From NCBI GenBank assembly GCA_029961685.1, contig JARWKL010000002.1:27496908-27560907 (forward strand): a stretch of DNA of 64,000 nt, written 5' to 3'. Every line of letters starts with the position of its first letter. Within the stretch, counting starts at the first letter, position 1. A program made the translations under genes and the position numbers. The notes beneath the pieces are model-generated. The model saw nothing but the letters and a program-made list of their open reading frames with translations. It was not told the origin of the DNA and ran no database searches. Positions 63,327 through 64,000 of this stretch are shown in pieces. The stretch comes from Aristolochia californica. Taxonomy: Eukaryota > Streptophyta > Magnoliopsida > Piperales > Aristolochiaceae.

Positions 63327-63598
63327 GTATCTCTGATTATTTTTAAGGATTGGCAAAAAGTGGGTTGTTTGGCTCTCGTAAATATCCAACCACTTGAGAA
63401 TTTGATTTTTTCTACTCCATGAAATATTTGGATCACTAGGTCCACTTGCATCCTCAACATGTTTTTGGCATACATATCCACCACATTTAAAGCATGTTAG
63501 GATCAATTTGAAGTCCCTTTCCTATAAAATTCCACCAAGCTTATTATTAGTGGTTGTACTAATCGAATTTCTCAAACATGGATAACAAAAGCTAGGAG
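63187..63598. repeat. Satellite monomer with ~51 bp deletion at an A-run
   Basis: The interval is 412 bp. CTTAAAAAAAA at about 63316-63326 joins directly to GTATCTCTG, skipping the GAACATCC, GCACAAATGC and GAGAGATAG segments. The two A-runs that normally flank this stretch (AAAAAAATTTG and CCAAAAAGTATC) have merged into one, as expected for microhomology-mediated deletion or slippage. A 4 bp gain (GATTATTTTTAAGG) follows. Confidence 0.93.
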
Positions 63599-64000
63599 TT
63601 CATTTTTAGTGTGTGAAATAATTTTAATTTTTTTTTCATACATGAACTCTAAAATTCTCATTTAATTATGCCTTATATCTATTTTGTTTACGAGAAAAAT
63701 AGGAGAGTGAAAACTAATGTTTGGATAAGAAAACAAATTTGAACATCCAATATGGAACTGCATAAATGTTGAGTGAGATAGTTCCAAAAAGTATCAGTGA
63801 TTTTTAAGGAAAGGAAAAAAGTGGGTTGTTTGGCTCTGGTAAATATCCAACAACTTTAGAATTGAGTTTTGTCTACCCCTAGAAATTTTTGGATCACTAG
63901 GTCCACTTGCATCCTCAACATGTTTCTTGCATGCATATCCATCACATTTAAAGCATGTTAGGATCAGTTAGAAGTCCCTTTCCTATAAAATTCAACTAAG
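63599..64000. repeat. Right-edge partial satellite monomer
   Basis: This is 402 bp of a unit, ending at the position of CCACCAAG (here TTCAACTAAG, about monomer position 403). It belongs to the CCAATAT/GGAACTGCA subfamily, shared with 61799 and 62724, which alternates with other units here. The array continues beyond the window. Confidence 0.93.

Larger units (their letters stand above)
1..64000. repeat. Tandem satellite array, ~463 bp monomer, single orientation
   Basis: Every line of the window aligns to one repeat unit. Majority landmarks, numbered from the T of TTCATTTTTAGTG: GCGTGAAATAATTTTC at 13-28, GCATACATGAACTC at 39-52, ATGCCTTATATC at 71-82, TTACGAGAAAAATGGGAGAG at 91-110, GCACAAATGCTGAGAGAGAT at 164-183, AAAAGTGGGTTGTTTGGCTC at 221-240, ATCCAACCACTTGAGAA at 250-266, GGATCACTAGGTCCAC at 295-310, GGCATGCATATCCACCACAT at 332-351, CCACCAAGCTTATTATTAGG at 398-417 and GTACTAGTGGAATTTCCC at 421-438. 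Starts run from 451 to 63599. Nearly all intervals are 458-467 bp; the exceptions are 369, 434, 439, 519, 435 and 412 bp. G+C of the majority unit, counted by hand, is 156 of 463. HindIII, SpeI, SphI and NsiI sites lie in the majority unit. No interruption or inversion was seen. The role is unknown; by analogy with known satellites it is probably structural heterochromatin. Confidence 0.99.

Noticed and set aside
1..64000. CRISPR array (regular repeats)
   Set aside because: The whole 463 bp unit is conserved, with no short-repeat and unique-spacer alternation. The size and composition are those of eukaryotic satellite DNA.
1..64000. LTR or transposon-derived tandem array
   Set aside because: I saw no terminal repeats, target-site duplications, primer-binding site, polypurine tract or transposase/reverse-transcriptase motif in any frame. 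The monomer could descend from a mobile element, but nothing in the sequence shows it.
1..64000. CENP-B box in the monomer
   Set aside because: The majority unit has only two CpGs (GTGCGTG and TTACGAG), and neither fits the TTCG..A..CGGG pattern. A centromeric role can be neither claimed nor excluded.
1..64000. Hairpin between AAGTGGGTTG and CCAACCAC in each monomer as a functional RNA or cruciform
   Set aside because: Only a 5-7 bp imperfect stem with a bulge is possible, and mutations in units such as 53018 and 23427 remove it without compensation.

Overview
The whole 64 kb window is one uninterrupted satellite-DNA array. A single monomer family of about 463 bp (a common length variant is 460 bp) repeats head-to-tail in one orientation from the first base to the last. 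Using the conserved phrase TTCATTTTTAGTG as phase zero, I located 138 monomer starts by eye, from 451 to 63599. That gives 137 complete intervals averaging about 461 bp, plus a partial monomer at each end (1-450 and 63599-64000). By eye, monomers differ from the majority sequence by roughly 4-10%. The majority sequence is about 34% G+C and has only two CpG dinucleotides. I saw no unique sequence, transposon, RNA gene, promoter or credible protein gene.

This organisation is typical of constitutive heterochromatin (pericentromeric, centromeric or subtelomeric) in a eukaryote. The two CpG sites decay mainly to TG or CA, which suggests a host with cytosine methylation such as a plant or vertebrate. 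I do not recognise the family and cannot name the species. The longest open frames (about 110-157 codons, minus strand) are the same stretch of the monomer read repeatedly. They break in most copies and look like chance frames in a TA-poor stretch.

The information lies in how the array evolved. From left to right: 0.45-3.7 kb, diverged monomers; 3.7-6.45 kb, a three-monomer tandem duplication; about 6.1-9.8 kb, a four-monomer (1.85 kb) tandem duplication; 11.1 kb, a monomer with a 94 bp deletion; 11.4-20.2 kb, diverged monomers including one with a 29 bp deletion; 20.2-22.7 kb, a 670 bp patch copied at a four-monomer offset; 25.1 and 27.9 kb, a 224 bp identical patch at a six-monomer offset; 29-35 kb, an eight-monomer higher-order repeat containing a nested three-monomer copy and a mosaic monomer; 37-39.5 kb, the start of a set of subfamilies that dominates up to 59 kb; 39.55-43.25 kb, a very recent four-monomer tandem duplication of 1,852 bp that contains a recent monomer doublet; 43.68 kb, a 28 bp motif triplicated inside one monomer; 47.95-52.55 kb, a five-monomer higher-order repeat; 53.2 kb, a template-switch scar; 56.5 and 62.97 kb, a 362 bp patch copied 6,465 bp apart; 61.8-64 kb, two subfamilies alternating.

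There is no gene system here. The noteworthy content is a satellite family not recognised here, with several generations of local amplification, conversion-like patches and microhomology deletions readable in one stretch.
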